This document shows, piece after piece, positions 51,080-62,032 of a stretch of DNA of 64,000 nucleotides; the stretch's first letter is position 1; the number at the start of each line of letters is the position of its first letter. The stretch spans positions 1-64,000 of the forward strand of contig NZ_QUNG01000014.1 in NCBI RefSeq assembly GCF_003387375.1, in the 5' to 3' direction. The notes below the pieces were generated by a model. That model worked only from the letters and a program-made list of their open reading frames with translations, was not told where the DNA came from and did no database searches. A program made the position numbers and the translations under genes. The stretch is from Marinomonas pollencensis. Its GTDB lineage: Bacteria; Pseudomonadota; Gammaproteobacteria; Pseudomonadales; Marinomonadaceae.

Positions 51080-53464
51080 CTATGTTGCTTGGTCATCAGC
51101 GTGGCGATTCAGGTCACGGCGTTCAGTAGACCTATGTTCATCACTCACTTTAAATTGTTCGATCTTAACAATAATGCCGTCTGCTAGTTTGATCACGTCA
51201 TGACCTACTAAGGTGGAGTGTTCTGTTTGTTGGTTAATGGCAACAAAGCTTTGCTTCATTTCATCGTAATGGGCAGTCACGTCAAGGAAGTTGTTTTGTT
51301 GGCTTTCAATAGCATGTGAGATCTGTTCCACCTTGCCTGAGATAATCTCCATAGCTGCTTTTACCTGGGTTAATGAATTGGTCGCTGCGCCGGTGTTTTT
51401 GGAAGATTGCTCGGCATTGGATTTGCTTATTTCCATCTGTTTAACCACCGCTAGGGTGCCAGTTTGAATCGCCTCAACCATGTTGGCTACTTCATCGGTC
51501 GATTGTCTGGTTTTAGAAGCGAGCGAGCGAACTTCGTCAGCGACTACCGCAAAGCCGCGTCCCATTTCACCTGCTCGAGCGGCTTCAATGGCGGCATTTA
51601 ATGCCAGTAAGTTAGTTTGCTCTGAGATGCCATTGATGACATCAATAATACCCGCAATTCTGTCGGTATCGTCTTTGAGTTTAGAGATGGCATCAACCGC
51701 AAGACTAATATCGTTCGACAACTCGTCCATAGTGTGGGCAACATGGTTGACCACCTGACTGCTGGAGTGAACGGTTTGGTTACCTTCTGTTGTTGCCTTG
51801 CTGATTTGTTCCAGCTCGGCCTTGACTCGTAGGGTAGATTCATTGGTATCCGACAAACAGGCATTTACTTGTTCCGCTTGGCTTTTCTGTTGCTCAGTGG
51901 CGAGAGATAGCTGTCCATTTACGTCAGCCATATCCTCTGAAATAGGTTTAAGGCGGATAACAGAAGCCAGTACCGAAGAGAAGGTTTTGTCGATATGGGC
52001 GATGAATGTATTAATGCCTTGGGCTAAGTCTGCCAGTTCATCTTTATCTTTGGTTGGCAGGCGTTGGGTTAAATCGCCTTCACCCATAGCAATGTTATGC
52101 ATCATATGACCCATGGCTTTGATAGGGCGCACAATGATATTTGCGACTAACAGGCCTAGCAATGCACCGACAATAAGCGCTATCAGCGAGACACTACTCA
52201 GCATTTTGTAAATCGTCGATTGTAATTGAGTTACCGAGCTTAGCGCTTCTGCTTTACTAATTTCGCTAATGATTACCCACTGCATGCCGTGAATGTTTAA
52301 AGGCTTGTATGCGATGAGTGATGGCACGCCAAGGTAATTATTGGCATGCACAAAGCCTGTTTTACCTGCTATCGCTTCTTGTATGCCTTCCCCGTCGACG
52401 GTTAATAGGTTCATTGTGGTATTACGCTGAGCGATTGCGTTCAATGTGTCATTAGGAAGGTTTAACTGGCCGGCTTTCTCAAGGAAGGCGGCTTTGTTTT
52501 CCACTAATAGGCGATCATTGCTGCGCATCAAATTATCACTGCCAACAAGGTAGGTTTGTCCGGTTTCCCCTAAGCCACTGTTTTGCCAATTTTGCTGGTG
52601 TGACATGACGGAATTAATTCTGTCGATCGGCATTTGAAAAATTAACACGGCAATGGTTTTTCCATTATCCACTACAGGCGTAGAAATAAAGGAGGCAGCG
52701 GCGTTGTAAGAGGGGATGTAAGGCGCGAAATCAGTAAGATACGTTGTGTCTTTAGGGGCATGAGCCGCTGCTTTGAAAGCCTGTCCTAAACCACTGTCTT
52801 TATAAGGGCCTGAAATTAATGACGTTGCAAAGTCCAACTCTTTAAACACGCTATAGATAACATGGCCGTTGTTGGCGTCTACTAGAAACACATCATAGAA
52901 GCCAAAGCGTTGTTGAAATTCATGGAACATCGGATGAAATTCTTGATGAACTGTATCGTATGCGGTCTTGTTGTTAGCGCTTGTTAAGTGATCTTTTTCA
53001 CCTAATGGGGCTGGGTTGTTGCTGATGTAATCCTCTTGCATGGCTTTGGCAATTGGGCTTAAGGAGGTTAATAGGTTTTCTGGTTGACTGGATTGGCCCC
53101 CATTAAGGGTGCGGAAGTTGTTATCAAATTGCTGTTCATAGTAATGCTTGAGCTTTTTATCATCCGCTGGATTGGTGTCGGTTGGGAAGCTGGCAAACGC
53201 TTTTGAGAACGCATGAGCTGCGGCTAATGTGCTGTTGTTATGGGCTAGGCTGGATATTTGGCGATCAATAAACGAAAAGTACGTTTCGATGGATTCGGCG
53301 GTGAGGTCACGGGATAACACGAGCTGTTTTTCAGCATTGTGTTGCAGCGCTTCTGTGCCTTTATTAAGCGCGTTATGACTAACTATTAGCCCAACAATGA
53401 TAGTAGGAACAACTGCTAGTAAAGTCCCCATGAGAACCAAACGCATCTTTATTGATAGAGCCAT
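51080..53464 (-). CDS. Methyl-accepting chemotaxis protein with a large periplasmic sensor
   Basis: 794 residues. Transmembrane helices lie near 8-28 and 423-445. The periplasmic region of about 390 residues contains double-Cache-like strands ([31 protein letters not shown], and [20 protein letters not shown] just before the second helix). A long helical insertion precedes them. A HAMP domain (about 446-498) follows, then the signalling hairpin, whose tip reads [20 protein letters not shown] near residue 613, followed by [15 protein letters not shown]. No C-terminal CheR-tether pentapeptide is visible (ends NRHADDQAT). It signals to CheA/CheW; the ligand is unknown. No other chemotaxis genes are adjacent. 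Confidence 0.93.
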   Translation of the reverse strand: MALSIKMRLVLMGTLLAVVPTIIVGLIVSHNALNKGTEALQHNAEKQLVLSRDLTAESIETYFSFIDRQISSLAHNNSTLAAAHAFSKAFASFPTDTNPADDKKLKHYYEQQFDNNFRTLNGGQSSQPENLLTSLSPIAKAMQEDYISNNPAPLGEKDHLTSANNKTAYDTVHQEFHPMFHEFQQRFGFYDVFLVDANNGHVIYSVFKELDFATSLISGPYKDSGLGQAFKAAAHAPKDTTYLTDFAPYIPSYNAAASFISTPVVDNGKTIAVLIFQMPIDRINSVMSHQQNWQNSGLGETGQTYLVGSDNLMRSNDRLLVENKAAFLEKAGQLNLPNDTLNAIAQRNTTMNLLTVDGEGIQEAIAGKTGFVHANNYLGVPSLIAYKPLNIHGMQWVIISEISKAEALSSVTQLQSTIYKMLSSVSLIALIVGALLGLLVANIIVRPIKAMGHMMHNIAMGEGDLTQRLPTKDKDELADLAQGINTFIAHIDKTFSSVLASVIRLKPISEDMADVNGQLSLATEQQKSQAEQVNACLSDTNESTLRVKAELEQISKATTEGNQTVHSSSQVVNHVAHTMDELSNDISLAVDAISKLKDDTDRIAGIIDVINGISEQTNLLALNAAIEAARAGEMGRGFAVVADEVRSLASKTRQSTDEVANMVEAIQTGTLAVVKQMEISKSNAEQSSKNTGAATNSLTQVKAAMEIISGKVEQISHAIESQQNNFLDVTAHYDEMKQSFVAINQQTEHSTLVGHDVIKLADGIIVKIEQFKVSDEHRSTERRDLNRHADDQAT

Positions 53465-53648
53465 TTTTCATCCTAAAAATTGATTCAATCTAAACACTTA
53501 AAAAATATATACAGTGATTGAGTGTTTAGTAAAGGAAATGCCAAAAAAATCGTAATTATTAGATCATTGGAAATGAAAAACAGGTAAAGGATTTATGTTA
53601 GTCTTCTGTGATTATTTGTTAATGAATCTTGTCCTTTAGAGAATTTTT

Positions 53649-55373
53649 ATGCGTATAGAACGTCGTTCGACCTCAACCACTGATGAGCATTTTGCTGCGG
53701 ACATGCCACTGAGTTTGCGACGTATATTTTTAGCCCGAGGTGTGTCTTCTAACCAAGCGTTGGATTATCGTTTGCCGCTACTATTAAGGCCAGAACCCTT
53801 ATTCGGATTGACGGATGCCGCGCGTATTCTGGCTGATGCTATTGTGGCTCAGCAAAAAATTCTCATCGTCGGCGATTTTGATGCTGATGGCGCGACCAGT
53901 ACCAGTTTGGGGATATTAGCGTTAGAGGCGATGGGAGCGATTGCACCTGATTACTTAGTTCCTAACCGTTTTGAGTTTGGTTATGGCCTTACGCCTGAAA
54001 TAGTGGAAGTCGCACAACAGAAATCGCCAGCGGTCTTGGTTACTGTCGACAATGGCATTGCCAGTATCGACGGCGTCTTAGCGGCAAAGTCTTATGGTAT
54101 GAAAGTGGTAGTAACAGACCATCACTTGCCAGGCGATGAATTACCGGAAGCGGATGCCATTGTGAATCCGAATCACCCTAAGTGTGGGTTTGAGAGCAAA
54201 AACCTCGCAGGGGTTGGTGTTATTTTTTATGTGATGAGTGCGCTAAGAGCAGAACTAAAGCGCCGCAATTGGTTTGAAGAGCAGCATATACCAGAGCCAA
54301 AAATGGCGGACTATTTGGACTTGGTAGCGCTCGGTACCGTGGCAGATGTGGTGTCGCTAGACACCAATAACAGGATTCTTGTACAGCAGGGAATTAAACG
54401 CATACAAGCAGGATTAGCGCGACCAGGTATTTTAGCCTTGTTGGAAATTGGCCGCCGTGATTACTCACGCTTAAAAGCGTCAGATCTAGGTTTCGTTGTG
54501 GGGCCAAGGTTGAACGCGGCAGGGCGATTGGATGACATGTCGATTGGTATTGAGTGCTTACTCACCGTTCATCCGCATCAAGCGAAACAATATGCACAGC
54601 AGCTAGATCAGTTTAACCGTGAACGTAAAGCGATTGAGTCTGATATGAAAGATCAGGCCGAAGAAGCCCTGTTGGATATATTAGATGAAGACCAAGAGAT
54701 GCCTTATGGTATGTGTTTTTATGACCCTGATTGGCATCAAGGGGTTATTGGTATTTTAGCTTCACGCATGAAAGAAAAATGCCACCGCCCGGTGATCGCG
54801 TTTGCACGAGTGGGTGAAGATGAGCTTAAAGGCTCGGCGCGTTCCATTCCTGGGGTGCATATTCGTGACGCTTTAGATTTATTGGCCAAACGCTACCCAC
54901 AATTATTAAGCAAATTTGGTGGCCATGCTATGGCGGCTGGCATGAGCATAAAGGAATCCCATTATGAGGCGTTTCGCTTAGCGTTTGATGCCATCATTAG
55001 TGAGTGGGTCACAGCCGAGCAGTTAGAGGCAACCATATGGACCGATGGTCCGTTAGCGGCAGAAGACTTTAGCTTAAGTTTTGCTGAGCAAGTGCGCTTA
55101 TCTGGACCATGGGGCCAGTCTTTTCCAGAGCCCTGCTTTGATGGTGTATTTGACGTTTTACAGCAAAGGTTAGTGGGGGAGAAGCACCTAAAGTTGATGG
55201 TGCGTGAGCCTGAAAGTGGACTCTTGCTGGATGCTATTTGTTTTTTTGTTGATCTAGATGCCTGGCCTAATGAAGCCTGTACGAAAATTCGTTTGGTGTA
55301 TAAGTTGGATGTGAACGAATTTAGAGGACAAAAAAACTTACAGTTGCTGGTGGATTATTTGACACCGGCCTAG
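53649..55373 (+). CDS. recJ: Single-stranded-DNA-specific exonuclease RecJ
   Basis: 574 residues, standard length. The DHH phosphoesterase motifs are visible: VGDFDADGATST (motif I), VTVDNG (motif II), VVTDHHLPG (motif III, the DHH itself), and VALGTVADVVSL (motif IV). The DHHA1 part shows LKGSARSIPGVHI and FGGHAMAAGMSI. It degrades single-stranded DNA 5' to 3' in recombination and mismatch repair. folD follows after about 115 bases. Confidence 0.96.
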   Translation: MRIERRSTSTTDEHFAADMPLSLRRIFLARGVSSNQALDYRLPLLLRPEPLFGLTDAARILADAIVAQQKILIVGDFDADGATSTSLGILALEAMGAIAPDYLVPNRFEFGYGLTPEIVEVAQQKSPAVLVTVDNGIASIDGVLAAKSYGMKVVVTDHHLPGDELPEADAIVNPNHPKCGFESKNLAGVGVIFYVMSALRAELKRRNWFEEQHIPEPKMADYLDLVALGTVADVVSLDTNNRILVQQGIKRIQAGLARPGILALLEIGRRDYSRLKASDLGFVVGPRLNAAGRLDDMSIGIECLLTVHPHQAKQYAQQLDQFNRERKAIESDMKDQAEEALLDILDEDQEMPYGMCFYDPDWHQGVIGILASRMKEKCHRPVIAFARVGEDELKGSARSIPGVHIRDALDLLAKRYPQLLSKFGGHAMAAGMSIKESHYEAFRLAFDAIISEWVTAEQLEATIWTDGPLAAEDFSLSFAEQVRLSGPWGQSFPEPCFDGVFDVLQQRLVGEKHLKLMVREPESGLLLDAICFFVDLDAWPNEACTKIRLVYKLDVNEFRGQKNLQLLVDYLTPA

Positions 55374-55489
55374 TGTTAATCGGCGCTTTATCGTGAATAA
55401 AAATGTTCCGAAGGCGCCTATCTTTTCTTAACTTAGGTTACAATAACCTTCCCTCAATCCACTACATTATTTAATGCAGGAGTCCATCC

Positions 55490-56332
55490 ATGACTGCACA
55501 GGTTCTTGACGGCAAGCTTTGCGCCAAAGAAACCGAAACCCGCCTTCAAGCTCAAGTCGCTGAGTTAAAACAGCGCACTGGCGGAACTCCCATTCTAGCA
55601 ACTATTCTAGTGGGCGCTGATCCAGCGTCTGCCACTTATGTGAAAATGAAAGGCAATGCCTGTCGTCGCGTTGGTATGGACTCTATGGCCATTGAACTGC
55701 CAGATACCACGACCACAGAGGAATTGTTAAACACCATTAATGGGTTGAACGAAAACCCTGACGTACACGGTATCTTGCTGCAGCACCCGGTTCCAGCGCA
55801 GATCGATGAGCGCCTGTGTTTTGATGCTATTGAAGCACGCAAAGACGTTGATGGTGTTACTTGTCTTGGTTTTGGTCGTATGGCTATGCAAGAGCCTGCG
55901 TACGGCGCAGCAACGCCAGCCGGTATCATGCGTCTTCTAGAGGCATACGATGTTAATTTAGAAGGTAAGCATGTTGTCGTTGTTGGTCGCAGCCCTATTT
56001 TGGGCAAACCAATGGCTATGATGATGCTAAATGCGAATGCGACCGTGACCATTTGCCACTCTCGTACGCAAAACCTACCAGATTTGATCAAGCAGGCTGA
56101 TGTTATCGTTGGCGCTGTTGGTAAGCCTGAGTTTATTAAAGCTGAATGGATCAAAGACGGCGCTGTGGTCGTGGATGCTGGTTACCATCCAGGTGGTGTG
56201 GGTGATATTGAATTAGCACCATTGGTTGATCGTGTCGCGGCTTACACTCCTGTGCCTGGCGGCGTAGGACCAATGACAATCAACACGTTAATTTTGCAAA
56301 CGCTTGAATCAGGTTTAAAACAACTAGGTTAG
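55490..56332 (+). CDS. folD: Methylenetetrahydrofolate dehydrogenase / methenyl-THF cyclohydrolase
   Basis: 280 residues, typical for FolD. The active-site tyrosine-lysine region is [16 protein letters not shown], followed by [27 protein letters not shown] and the Rossmann motif [18 protein letters not shown]. The C-terminal PGGVGPMTI is diagnostic. It interconverts methylene-, methenyl- and formyl-tetrahydrofolate with NADP. AGGAG precedes the ATG closely. It stands between recJ and the UPF0149 gene, with a hairpin terminator at 56424. Confidence 0.97.
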   Translation: MTAQVLDGKLCAKETETRLQAQVAELKQRTGGTPILATILVGADPASATYVKMKGNACRRVGMDSMAIELPDTTTTEELLNTINGLNENPDVHGILLQHPVPAQIDERLCFDAIEARKDVDGVTCLGFGRMAMQEPAYGAATPAGIMRLLEAYDVNLEGKHVVVVGRSPILGKPMAMMMLNANATVTICHSRTQNLPDLIKQADVIVGAVGKPEFIKAEWIKDGAVVVDAGYHPGGVGDIELAPLVDRVAAYTPVPGGVGPMTINTLILQTLESGLKQLG

Positions 56333-56423
56333 TCGCGCCAGCATTGAAAGTGTCATGACACTGCCCCATATACTGGTAGTAGATAATCAATTTGTGTCAT
56401 TAAGCTGACAACCATGATGATAG

Positions 56424-56450
56424 AAGCCGTGCCGACAGGTGCGGCTTTTT
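56424..56450 (+). terminator. Terminator between folD and the UPF0149 gene
   Basis: AAGCCGTGCC (56424-56433), loop GACA, GGTGCGGCTT (56438-56447) and five T in all: a 10-bp stem with one T-G pair, 91 bases past folD. The distance leaves room for a small RNA, but no promoter was identified. Confidence 0.75.
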
Positions 56451-56522
56451 GCTTTACACCCTATTGTGGCTGTATTGCTTCCCAAATATTTAGATAACAC
56501 AACAGAAATAGGTAGATGGCCC

Positions 56523-57113
56523 ATGTCCACAGAAATGTTAAAAGATGCGCTTGATTTTGATTTGATCGCGGATGTTTTTGTCTCCGAATCCATCAGTGCG
56601 TCGCCTGCTGAATTACATGGCCAGCTATGCGGCTATTTGGCTTCAGGGGTGACCTTACCTCTGGAAGATTGGCTGGCTATGGTGGTGGAGTTTTGTGATA
56701 TTGAAGGTTGGAAAGAAGACGCCAGTCGAGCGGCTATTGTTGAGCTATACACTTCCACTTTAACCTTATTGCAAAACGGTGAATACGCCTTAGTGCCCTG
56801 TATTTCCGATGATGATGCTGAGTTGTGCGAACGAGGCGTGACCTTATCTCAATGGGCACATGGCTTCTTGGCAGGTTATGGTTTGTCTGGGCAGAAAAAA
56901 GATTTATCCGATGAAACAAAACAAGTGTTGCGTGACTTCGCTAACATTTCTGGTATGCAAGCTGAAATGAGAGCGCTTGAAGACAACAATGACAATGAAA
57001 CCGATTTAACCGAATTGGTGGAATATGTACGTTTGTCCGCCATGATGTTGTATTCAGAACACTATGAAGTAAACCCTAACGCAGACCACAGCAAGCAATC
57101 ATCTTTGCATTAA
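56523..57113 (+). CDS. UPF0149 (YgfB/YecA) family protein
   Basis: 196 residues, all-helical. SPAELHGQLCGYLASGV near the start and SQWAHGFLAGYGL in the middle are the UPF0149 signatures; DLTELVEYVRLSAMMLYSE closes the domain. In Pseudomonas a homologue next to pepP acts as a regulator of the ampDh3 amidase, but in general the role is poorly known. The ATG at 56523 gives the usual short N-terminus. The pepP and ubiH genes follow in the order seen across gammaproteobacteria; zapA, often divergent from it, is absent. Confidence 0.88.
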   Translation: MSTEMLKDALDFDLIADVFVSESISASPAELHGQLCGYLASGVTLPLEDWLAMVVEFCDIEGWKEDASRAAIVELYTSTLTLLQNGEYALVPCISDDDAELCERGVTLSQWAHGFLAGYGLSGQKKDLSDETKQVLRDFANISGMQAEMRALEDNNDNETDLTELVEYVRLSAMMLYSEHYEVNPNADHSKQSSLH

Positions 57114-57197
57114 CTGTCGCAATAACAAGGCGTTTTTGTCCCCTTTTCGTCACGCCTGCTGTGTGATGGTGACCCCTTAATATAAGAGAGAGTGAGC

Positions 57198-58511
57198 ATG
57201 AAAATCGAAAGTCAAACTTACCAAGCTCGACGCGAGCGTTTGATCAAATCTTTGCCTGCTAACACGGTGGCCGTGATTCGTACCGGCGACCTTTGCACGC
57301 GCAATAATGATTGTGAGTATGAGTTCCGACCGAATAGCCACTTCTTTTATTTAACCGGCTTCCCGGAGCCAAGTGCGTACGCCTTGATCAATAGTCAGGG
57401 AGAGACGCTGTTAGTGACCTTACCAAAAGACCCTGAAAAAGAGCAGTGGGAAGGTTTTCGCTATGGTGTAGATGGTGCGATTAACGTTTTCGGAGTAGCC
57501 GACGCGGCGCCTTTAGAGGAGCTGGATAAGCAGGCATTAGCATTGCTTGATGGTGCCCAGCATGTGGCGTTTTCTTTTGCTGATGAGACATTGCGCACGC
57601 AAGTCTTAGCATGGCGAGATGCGCTTGCCGCACGGGCGCGAGCGGGTGCTGTAGCCCCAACACAGCTGGTTGATCTAGCTCCTGTTATAGCAGAGATGCG
57701 GTTACGTAAAGACGATCAAGAAATTGCTTTACTGGAAAAGGCGGCACAAATCAGTGTCGCTGCTCACAAACAAGCCATGTTAACCGTGCGCCCAGGTATG
57801 AAAGAGTATGAGCTGGAAGCCGAATTAAATTATGTGTTTATGAAGTCTGGAGCGCGTCAGCCAGCGTATAACAATATTGTGGCATCAGGTCGTAATGCGT
57901 GTGTTTTACATTACATTAAAAATGATGAAACCATCGATGATGGCGACCTAGTGTTAATTGATGCTGGTGCAGAATTTGGTTGTTACGCAGGCGATATTAC
58001 CCGCACCTTTCCAGCCAATGGAAAGTTTTCAGCGCCACAAGCCGCTTTATATCAAGTGGTATTAGATGCCCATACAGCAGGGTTACAAGAGTTGGTGGTA
58101 GGGGCGCCTTACGAAGCTTGCCACAACAAGGCAGTAAGAGTGCTGACCCAAGGGTTGGTCGCTTTGGGACTGTTGCACGGAGAGCTAGATTCACTGATTG
58201 AAAGCAAGGCATATCGAGATTTTTACATGCACAATACAGGGCATTGGTTGGGGCTAGATGTGCATGATTGCGGTGCCTACCGCATCGCGGGAGAATCACG
58301 CCCACTTGAGGCTGGTATGGTGCTAACCATAGAGCCAGGCCTGTATATATCTGCTGATAATGACTCGGTGGATGCTCAATGGCGAGGAATAGGCATTCGC
58401 ATTGAGGATGATGTCTTAATTCGTGAGGATGGCCCATATATATTGACGCATGGCCTGCCACGAGAGATTGCAGAGATCGAAGCCTTTATGGCACAGGGTC
58501 GTTCAATTTAA
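57198..58511 (+). CDS. pepP: Xaa-Pro aminopeptidase II
   Basis: 437 residues. The N-terminal domain includes the FRPNSHFFYLTGFPEP motif. The C-terminal pita-bread domain supplies the two-metal site: Asp in LIDAGAEFGCYAGDITR, His in HNTGHWLGLDVHD, Glu in LTIEPGLYI and Glu in GIGIRIEDDVLI. It removes N-terminal residues that precede proline. The ATG at 57198 follows GAGAGAG; a GTG two codons earlier is less likely. The expected operon with ubiH follows 35 bases later. Confidence 0.95.
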   Translation: MKIESQTYQARRERLIKSLPANTVAVIRTGDLCTRNNDCEYEFRPNSHFFYLTGFPEPSAYALINSQGETLLVTLPKDPEKEQWEGFRYGVDGAINVFGVADAAPLEELDKQALALLDGAQHVAFSFADETLRTQVLAWRDALAARARAGAVAPTQLVDLAPVIAEMRLRKDDQEIALLEKAAQISVAAHKQAMLTVRPGMKEYELEAELNYVFMKSGARQPAYNNIVASGRNACVLHYIKNDETIDDGDLVLIDAGAEFGCYAGDITRTFPANGKFSAPQAALYQVVLDAHTAGLQELVVGAPYEACHNKAVRVLTQGLVALGLLHGELDSLIESKAYRDFYMHNTGHWLGLDVHDCGAYRIAGESRPLEAGMVLTIEPGLYISADNDSVDAQWRGIGIRIEDDVLIREDGPYILTHGLPREIAEIEAFMAQGRSI

Positions 58512-58546
58512 CCGCACAAGCAATGCTTGTGTCTGAGGATGAGTAA

Positions 58547-59752
58547 ATGGCAAAGCAATACGATTTGATTATAGTTGGTGCTGGCATGGTAGGCTCTTTA
58601 GCGGCTTTATTGTTGGCAAGTGAATCATTAAAAATTGCCTTGGTGGATAAGCATAGCGGTGAATTTTCATTGTCAGTCCCCCCTAGCTATGATGCCCGTG
58701 TTAGTGCCATTTCTTGTCAATCCAAAGCCTTGCTCGCGTCAACAGGCGCTTGGCAGACCATCCCGCAATCGCGTTTAGCGGCTTACAATAATATGGTGGT
58801 TTGGGATGGATTAGGGGAAGGCTACATTGACTTCAATGCCCGTAAAGCCCAGTTACCAGAGTTAGGGCATTTGGTTGAAAACGCGGTGTTATGTCAGAGC
58901 CTAATGGCACAGGTAAAGCAGTCAAAAAATATCGATTTGTACCTAGGTGATGAACTAGAAAGTCATCAGCTTAGTGAATCCGGTGTCAGTGCATCCTTGT
59001 TATCTGGTCGACTTTTAGAGGCGCAAGCAATAGTGGCTGCCGATGGCGCTTTGTCCAAGCTGCGCAAGGAGAACGCTTTTGATACCGTTGAGTGGGATTA
59101 TGGACATCATGCAATAGTGGCCACCATTGAGCTTGATCAGACTCATGATAATACGGCGTGGCAAAGCTTTGGTGAGGAAGGGATCTTGGCGTTTTTACCT
59201 TTGCCAAGCGTGGATGACCGTCACTTTGTATCCATTGTTTGGTCTGTGCCACCAGATGAAGCAGAGAGTTTGATGGCATTGGCTGATCAAGAATTTTGCA
59301 AACGACTGGGATATGCCATGAGTCAGCGCTTTACTGTACTCAATATTACCACGGGACGGCAATCTATCCCTCTTCGTCAGCGTCATGCAAAACACTATGT
59401 GAAAGCAGGCATTGCTTTGATTGGTGACGCCGCTCATACGATTCACCCGTTGGCGGGACAAGGTGCGAATTTAGGCTTTGCTGATGTCAAAGCTTTAGTG
59501 GACGTTTTGGCAAAAGCCCATCGTCGAGGGGAGCATTTAGGGCAAAGTAAAGTATTGCGTCGTTATCAGCGTGCTCGTATGTTGGATAATATTGCGATGG
59601 CAGCAGGGATGGAAGGGTTTAAGCGTTTATTTGGAACGCAGCAGCCGTTATTAGTTCAGTTGCGTAATCAAGGCATGGCGCATTTCCATCAAGGTACAAA
59701 GTTAAAAGAAAAGCTCGTAGCACGAGCGGCAGGACTTTCCTCTTTTAGCTAA
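58547..59752 (+). CDS. ubiH: UbiH-type FAD monooxygenase of ubiquinone synthesis
   Basis: 401 residues of the UbiH/UbiF/VisC/COQ6 family. The FAD dinucleotide motif is IVGAGMVGSLAALLLASE and the second FAD motif is GDAAHTIHPLAGQGANLGFADV. DAAHTIHP and position after pepP favour UbiH (2-octaprenyl-6-methoxyphenol hydroxylase); UbiI, often the next gene, is not present. The precise ring position hydroxylated cannot be read from sequence. Membrane-associated, cytoplasmic face. Confidence 0.85.
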   Translation: MAKQYDLIIVGAGMVGSLAALLLASESLKIALVDKHSGEFSLSVPPSYDARVSAISCQSKALLASTGAWQTIPQSRLAAYNNMVVWDGLGEGYIDFNARKAQLPELGHLVENAVLCQSLMAQVKQSKNIDLYLGDELESHQLSESGVSASLLSGRLLEAQAIVAADGALSKLRKENAFDTVEWDYGHHAIVATIELDQTHDNTAWQSFGEEGILAFLPLPSVDDRHFVSIVWSVPPDEAESLMALADQEFCKRLGYAMSQRFTVLNITTGRQSIPLRQRHAKHYVKAGIALIGDAAHTIHPLAGQGANLGFADVKALVDVLAKAHRRGEHLGQSKVLRRYQRARMLDNIAMAAGMEGFKRLFGTQQPLLVQLRNQGMAHFHQGTKLKEKLVARAAGLSSFS

Positions 59753-59877
59753 AGAGGATGACATATTAGGGAAGATGACCAGAGCGTGCTAACAGTAGAG
59801 TGCGAACAATTTGCAATTGTCCCCATCTGTTTTATGCTCAGACTATAGATTATTGATAGGGTTTAAGGCCGCGACAT

Positions 59878-60705
59878 ATGCAAATACAAGATTTGTTAAA
59901 ACAAACGGATAAGCTCCCTAATGTACCGGATGTGGTAAGAGAATTAATTGTTCTATTGGACGATCCTCATGCTAATTACTCCGATATTTCTAAAAAAGTA
60001 GCCCATGACCAGACTATGTCACTAAAAGTCTTGCGAGTGGTAAACTCAGCGTACTTTGGGTTGTCTCGTAAAGTCTATTCGATCGATGAAGCGACGGTTA
60101 TTTTGGGCATTAATAAGCTCAAAACACTGGTCATTGCTTCTGGTTTTGCGAATTCAGTGAAAAGTGTTGAAGGCATTGAGTTAAAGAGTTTCTGGCGAGA
60201 TTCATTTCGCGTTGCCATGCTTGCGCAATGGCTGGGTAGACGTACCGAATTGGTTGACCCAGAAGAAGCATTTACGGCTGGGATAGTGCATAACATTGGT
60301 CGATTACTGCTGCACTTGACCGCGCCCAAAACGGCGTTAGAGATACAAGCCCGAATCAAAGACAGTTTTGTTAGCCGCACCAAAGCAGAATTAGATAGCC
60401 TTAGCTTTACCACACAAGATGCGAGCAAAGCCTTGATGGATTTATGGAAGTTTCCTCCAGCATTAGGTGAAGCGGTTCGCATGCATAAACGTCCATTTAG
60501 CGAGCAAGACCCACAACCTCTGGCTTGTGTGCTGAATTTGGCTTGTTATCTAAATGCTTGTATACGCAGTGAGCGTGATGAAGAGCTGGTGGTGGATGGT
60601 TTCCCTAAAACCGTTGCCAAAGCGGCGGGCTTGCCTGAGCAAATTATTTATCAGTTGGATGAAGCCTTATTAGTGGGCGACGATTTGGATATCTTGTTGT
60701 CTTAA
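59878..60705 (+). CDS. HDOD domain protein
   Basis: 275 residues, essentially one HDOD domain: LPNVPDVVRELIVLLDDPHA, VAHDQTMSLKVLRVVNSAYFG, then VILGINKLKTLVIASGF and FTAGIVHNIGRLLL. HDOD is a degenerate HD phosphohydrolase fold found in signalling proteins; the metal-binding HD pair is not clearly complete, so it is probably not catalytic. No attached kinase, receiver or GGDEF domain. Upstream gap of 125 bases, no operon partner. The two diguanylate cyclases of the window are possible functional relatives but not neighbours. Confidence 0.88.
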   Translation: MQIQDLLKQTDKLPNVPDVVRELIVLLDDPHANYSDISKKVAHDQTMSLKVLRVVNSAYFGLSRKVYSIDEATVILGINKLKTLVIASGFANSVKSVEGIELKSFWRDSFRVAMLAQWLGRRTELVDPEEAFTAGIVHNIGRLLLHLTAPKTALEIQARIKDSFVSRTKAELDSLSFTTQDASKALMDLWKFPPALGEAVRMHKRPFSEQDPQPLACVLNLACYLNACIRSERDEELVVDGFPKTVAKAAGLPEQIIYQLDEALLVGDDLDILLS

Positions 60706-60818
60706 AACGCAGGTTAGGCTTTAGCGAGTGTCATGCTGGCGAAGATAGACAACTCAATAACTTAATTCGTAGCAATTGAGTGTATAGCATTTATAATAGG
60801 CTTTTTTAAAATCACTGG

Positions 60819-62024
60819 GTGAAGAAATTGAGCGTTATTCGACTAAAAGGTCAAGCTGATCGCCGTCTGCGAGCGGGTCATCAATGGATCTACAGCAACG
60901 AAGTAGATACAAATAAGACACCATTAAAGCAATTCACCCCAGGCGATCAGGTTGTTGTTGAAACCGCGCAAGGTAAGCCGCTTGGTGTTGCCATGGTCAA
61001 TCCTAGCACCCTGATTTGTGGGCGTTTAATCAGCCGTAGCACTGATACAGTGATGAACAAATCAACCCTAGTTCATCGTCTTAAAATTGCCTTGTCATTA
61101 CGTGAAATAGCCTATAAAGGCCCTTATTATCGCCTTGTTTTTGGTGATTCTGATGGCTTGTCTGGTTTAGTTGTAGACCGTTTTGCGGACATTCTTGTGG
61201 TACAAATTTCCACCGCAGGTATGGAGCGTATAAAAGGTGAAATCATTGAAGCGCTGCAAGATGTGATTAAGCCAACGGCTATCTTGATGAAAAACGATGG
61301 CAAAATGCGTCAAATCGAAGGCCTAGACAGTTATGTCGAAGAAGCCTTTGGTACGGTTCCTGAGTTGGTGTATTTGCAAGAAAATGATGTGCTTTTCCAA
61401 GCGCCTGTTTGGGATGGACAAAAGACGGGTTGGTTCTATGACCACCGTGAAAACCGCAAAACCATGCAAAACTACTGTGACGGTAAGCGTGTGCTTGATG
61501 TCTTCTCTTATGTTGGTGGTTGGGGCGTGCAAGCCGCTGCGGCGGGGGCCACTGATGTAACCTTTATTGATGCATCAGAAAGTGCCTTAAGTCACGTGGA
61601 CGCTAACCTGAAATTAAACCAATACGAAGGTGGCTCCGAGCTAATGCACGGCGATGCTTTTGAAGCGATGCAGTCTTTGATTGAAGAGAAACAGCGGTTT
61701 GATGTAGTGGTTATGGATCCGCCAGCCTTTATTGCACGTCGTAAAGACATCAAAGCAGGGGAAGGTGCTTACCATCGAGCTAACCAATTAGCGATGCGCT
61801 TGGTGGCGAAAGGCGGGATTCTTGTCTCGGGCTCTTGCTCTATGCATTTAGAAACCAGCCGTTTGCATGACATAGTGCGCAGTAACAGTCGTCAATTAGA
61901 GCGTTTTTCTCAATTGATTTATCGTGGTACGCAAGCACCCGATCATCCGGTTCATCCGGCGATTGAAGAAACAGAATACTTAAAAGCGCTGTTTTACCGC
62001 ATCCATAACAACATGGGTCTGTAA
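60819..62024 (+). CDS. rlmI: 23S rRNA (cytosine-1962-C5)-methyltransferase
   Basis: 401 residues from a GTG start. An N-terminal PUA domain (VIRLKGQADRRLRAGHQWIYSNEV) and an EEHEE-type middle region (YRLVFGDSDGLSGLVVDRFAD) precede a Rossmann methyltransferase. The substrate-proximal motif is GWFYDHRENR, the SAM motif is RVLDVFSYVGGWGVQAA, the catalytic motif is VMDPPAFI, and GSCSMHL carries the catalytic Cys. These are RlmI/YccW signatures. A strong terminator follows. Confidence 0.92.
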   Translation: MKKLSVIRLKGQADRRLRAGHQWIYSNEVDTNKTPLKQFTPGDQVVVETAQGKPLGVAMVNPSTLICGRLISRSTDTVMNKSTLVHRLKIALSLREIAYKGPYYRLVFGDSDGLSGLVVDRFADILVVQISTAGMERIKGEIIEALQDVIKPTAILMKNDGKMRQIEGLDSYVEEAFGTVPELVYLQENDVLFQAPVWDGQKTGWFYDHRENRKTMQNYCDGKRVLDVFSYVGGWGVQAAAAGATDVTFIDASESALSHVDANLKLNQYEGGSELMHGDAFEAMQSLIEEKQRFDVVVMDPPAFIARRKDIKAGEGAYHRANQLAMRLVAKGGILVSGSCSMHLETSRLHDIVRSNSRQLERFSQLIYRGTQAPDHPVHPAIEETEYLKALFYRIHNNMGL

Positions 62025-62032
62025 TTCCAGCC

